Positions 63,751 to 64,000 of a stretch of 64,000 nt of DNA are shown here, piece by piece. The notes under the pieces were generated by a model. The model ran no database searches. It was not told where the DNA came from and worked only from the letters and a program-made list of their open reading frames with translations. The stretch spans positions 1 to 64,000 of the forward strand of contig JANWUR010000009.1 in NCBI GenBank assembly GCA_024958655.1. The letters run 5' to 3'. The DNA comes from Cyanobium sp. FGCU6. GTDB lineage: Bacteria > Cyanobacteriota > Cyanobacteriia > PCC-6307 > Cyanobiaceae. Position 1 is the stretch's first letter. Every line of letters starts with the position of its first letter. A program made the position numbers and the translations under genes.

Positions 63751-64000
63751 CAGATCGGCAATCCGGTTTCGTCATAGAGATCGGCCTGGAGTTCGCTGCT
63801 GCTCTGCCCATCGGGCCAGGGCAGCTGGCGGCAACGGCTGAGCAATTGCTGCAGGGCATCCATCCGGGCAGCCTCTTCCTGATCCACTGTTCCGGGGCAT
63901 CGCTCCAGCTCCGCCTGGAGGGCCTGACGCACCGCATCGGTGACGCTGGTGCCCCGACGGGCCGCCAGCTCCCGAGCCATGGCATGGACCTTCGGGTCCT
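63750..64000 (-). CDS. vapB: VapB-type antitoxin, start outside window
   Basis: The reverse strand is open to the window edge and reads DPKVHAMARELAARRGTSV, TDAVRQALQAELERCPG, then a Gln/Asp-rich tail ending YDETGLPI. The ARELA-x-x-x-G-x-S-x-T-x-A-V-x-x-A-L pattern is the ribbon-helix-helix segment of Rv0623-type VapB. An internal ATG at 63980 would remove the first strand, so the real start lies beyond 64000. It overlaps vapC and would both bind the toxin and repress the operon. Confidence 0.85.
   Translation of the reverse strand, partial: DPKVHAMARELAARRGTSVTDAVRQALQAELERCPGTVDQEEAARMDALQQLLSRCRQLPWPDGQSSSELQADLYDETGLPI

Overview
The window is very GC-rich and reads as a piece of a unicellular picocyanobacterial chromosome of the Cyanobium / freshwater Synechococcus type. 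Evidence: the NDH-1 subunit gene ndhH, a phylloquinone (men) gene block that includes a MenA-type prenyltransferase, a GrrP-GrrA-GrrM peptide cassette, a DUF3285 small protein, dense gene packing with many ATGA/GTGA overlaps, and frequent GTG starts. No rRNA, tRNA, CRISPR array or intact transposase was seen.

Layout. 1-15.4 kb is a defence and toxin-antitoxin island. It holds a caspase fused to a formylglycine-generating-enzyme (FGE) domain with an EACC1-like partner, an MNT/HEPN pair, a Uma2 nuclease and the wreck of a VapBC locus. It also holds a RES toxin fused to an FGE domain with its Xre/MbcA/ParS-type antitoxin, a decayed second copy of that locus, a type I restriction-modification operon (hsdM-hsdS-hsdR plus a YgjP-type metalloprotease) and a YhaV remnant. 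15.5-32.5 kb is mostly housekeeping: universal stress protein, YlqF GTPase, pseudouridine synthase, ClC channel, dipeptide-type ABC ATPase, RelA/SpoT, MnmE and NadC. Mixed in are a large secreted subtilase, a K+-channel-like protein with an altered filter, and a low-GC DNA/RNA nuclease islet. 32.5-35.1 kb is a Grr RiPP cassette: binding protein, repeat precursor and radical-SAM cyclophane maturase.

35.2-44.5 kb carries argS, a HisC-like aminotransferase, trpG, dgkA, ybeY, prfB with its programmed frameshift, a cysteine-less glutaredoxin and gshB. 44.4-46.7 kb is a broken CHASE4-GGDEF-EAL gene. 46.8-52.0 kb is the phylloquinone block: menF diverging from menA-menC-menE, then the DHNA-CoA thioesterase. 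53-55.2 kb has DUF2752, an orphan fragment and ndhH.

55.4-63.2 kb is a compact, translationally coupled three-gene biosynthetic operon: a short-chain dehydrogenase, a small ThDP enzyme without the usual central domain, and a two-module NRPS (acyl-ligase, carrier, condensation, adenylation, carrier, thioesterase). It ends in a strong hairpin. The right edge holds an intact VapBC pair, with vapB running off the window.

The most unusual items are the RES-FGE toxin fusion beside a caspase-FGE gene with the same FGE module, the SDR-ThDP-NRPS operon, the Phe/Trp-x-Asn repeat GrrA, a duplicated gene that stays open in two frames, and three enzyme-family members lacking hallmark active residues (glutaredoxin, metallo-beta-lactamase fold, K+ channel filter).
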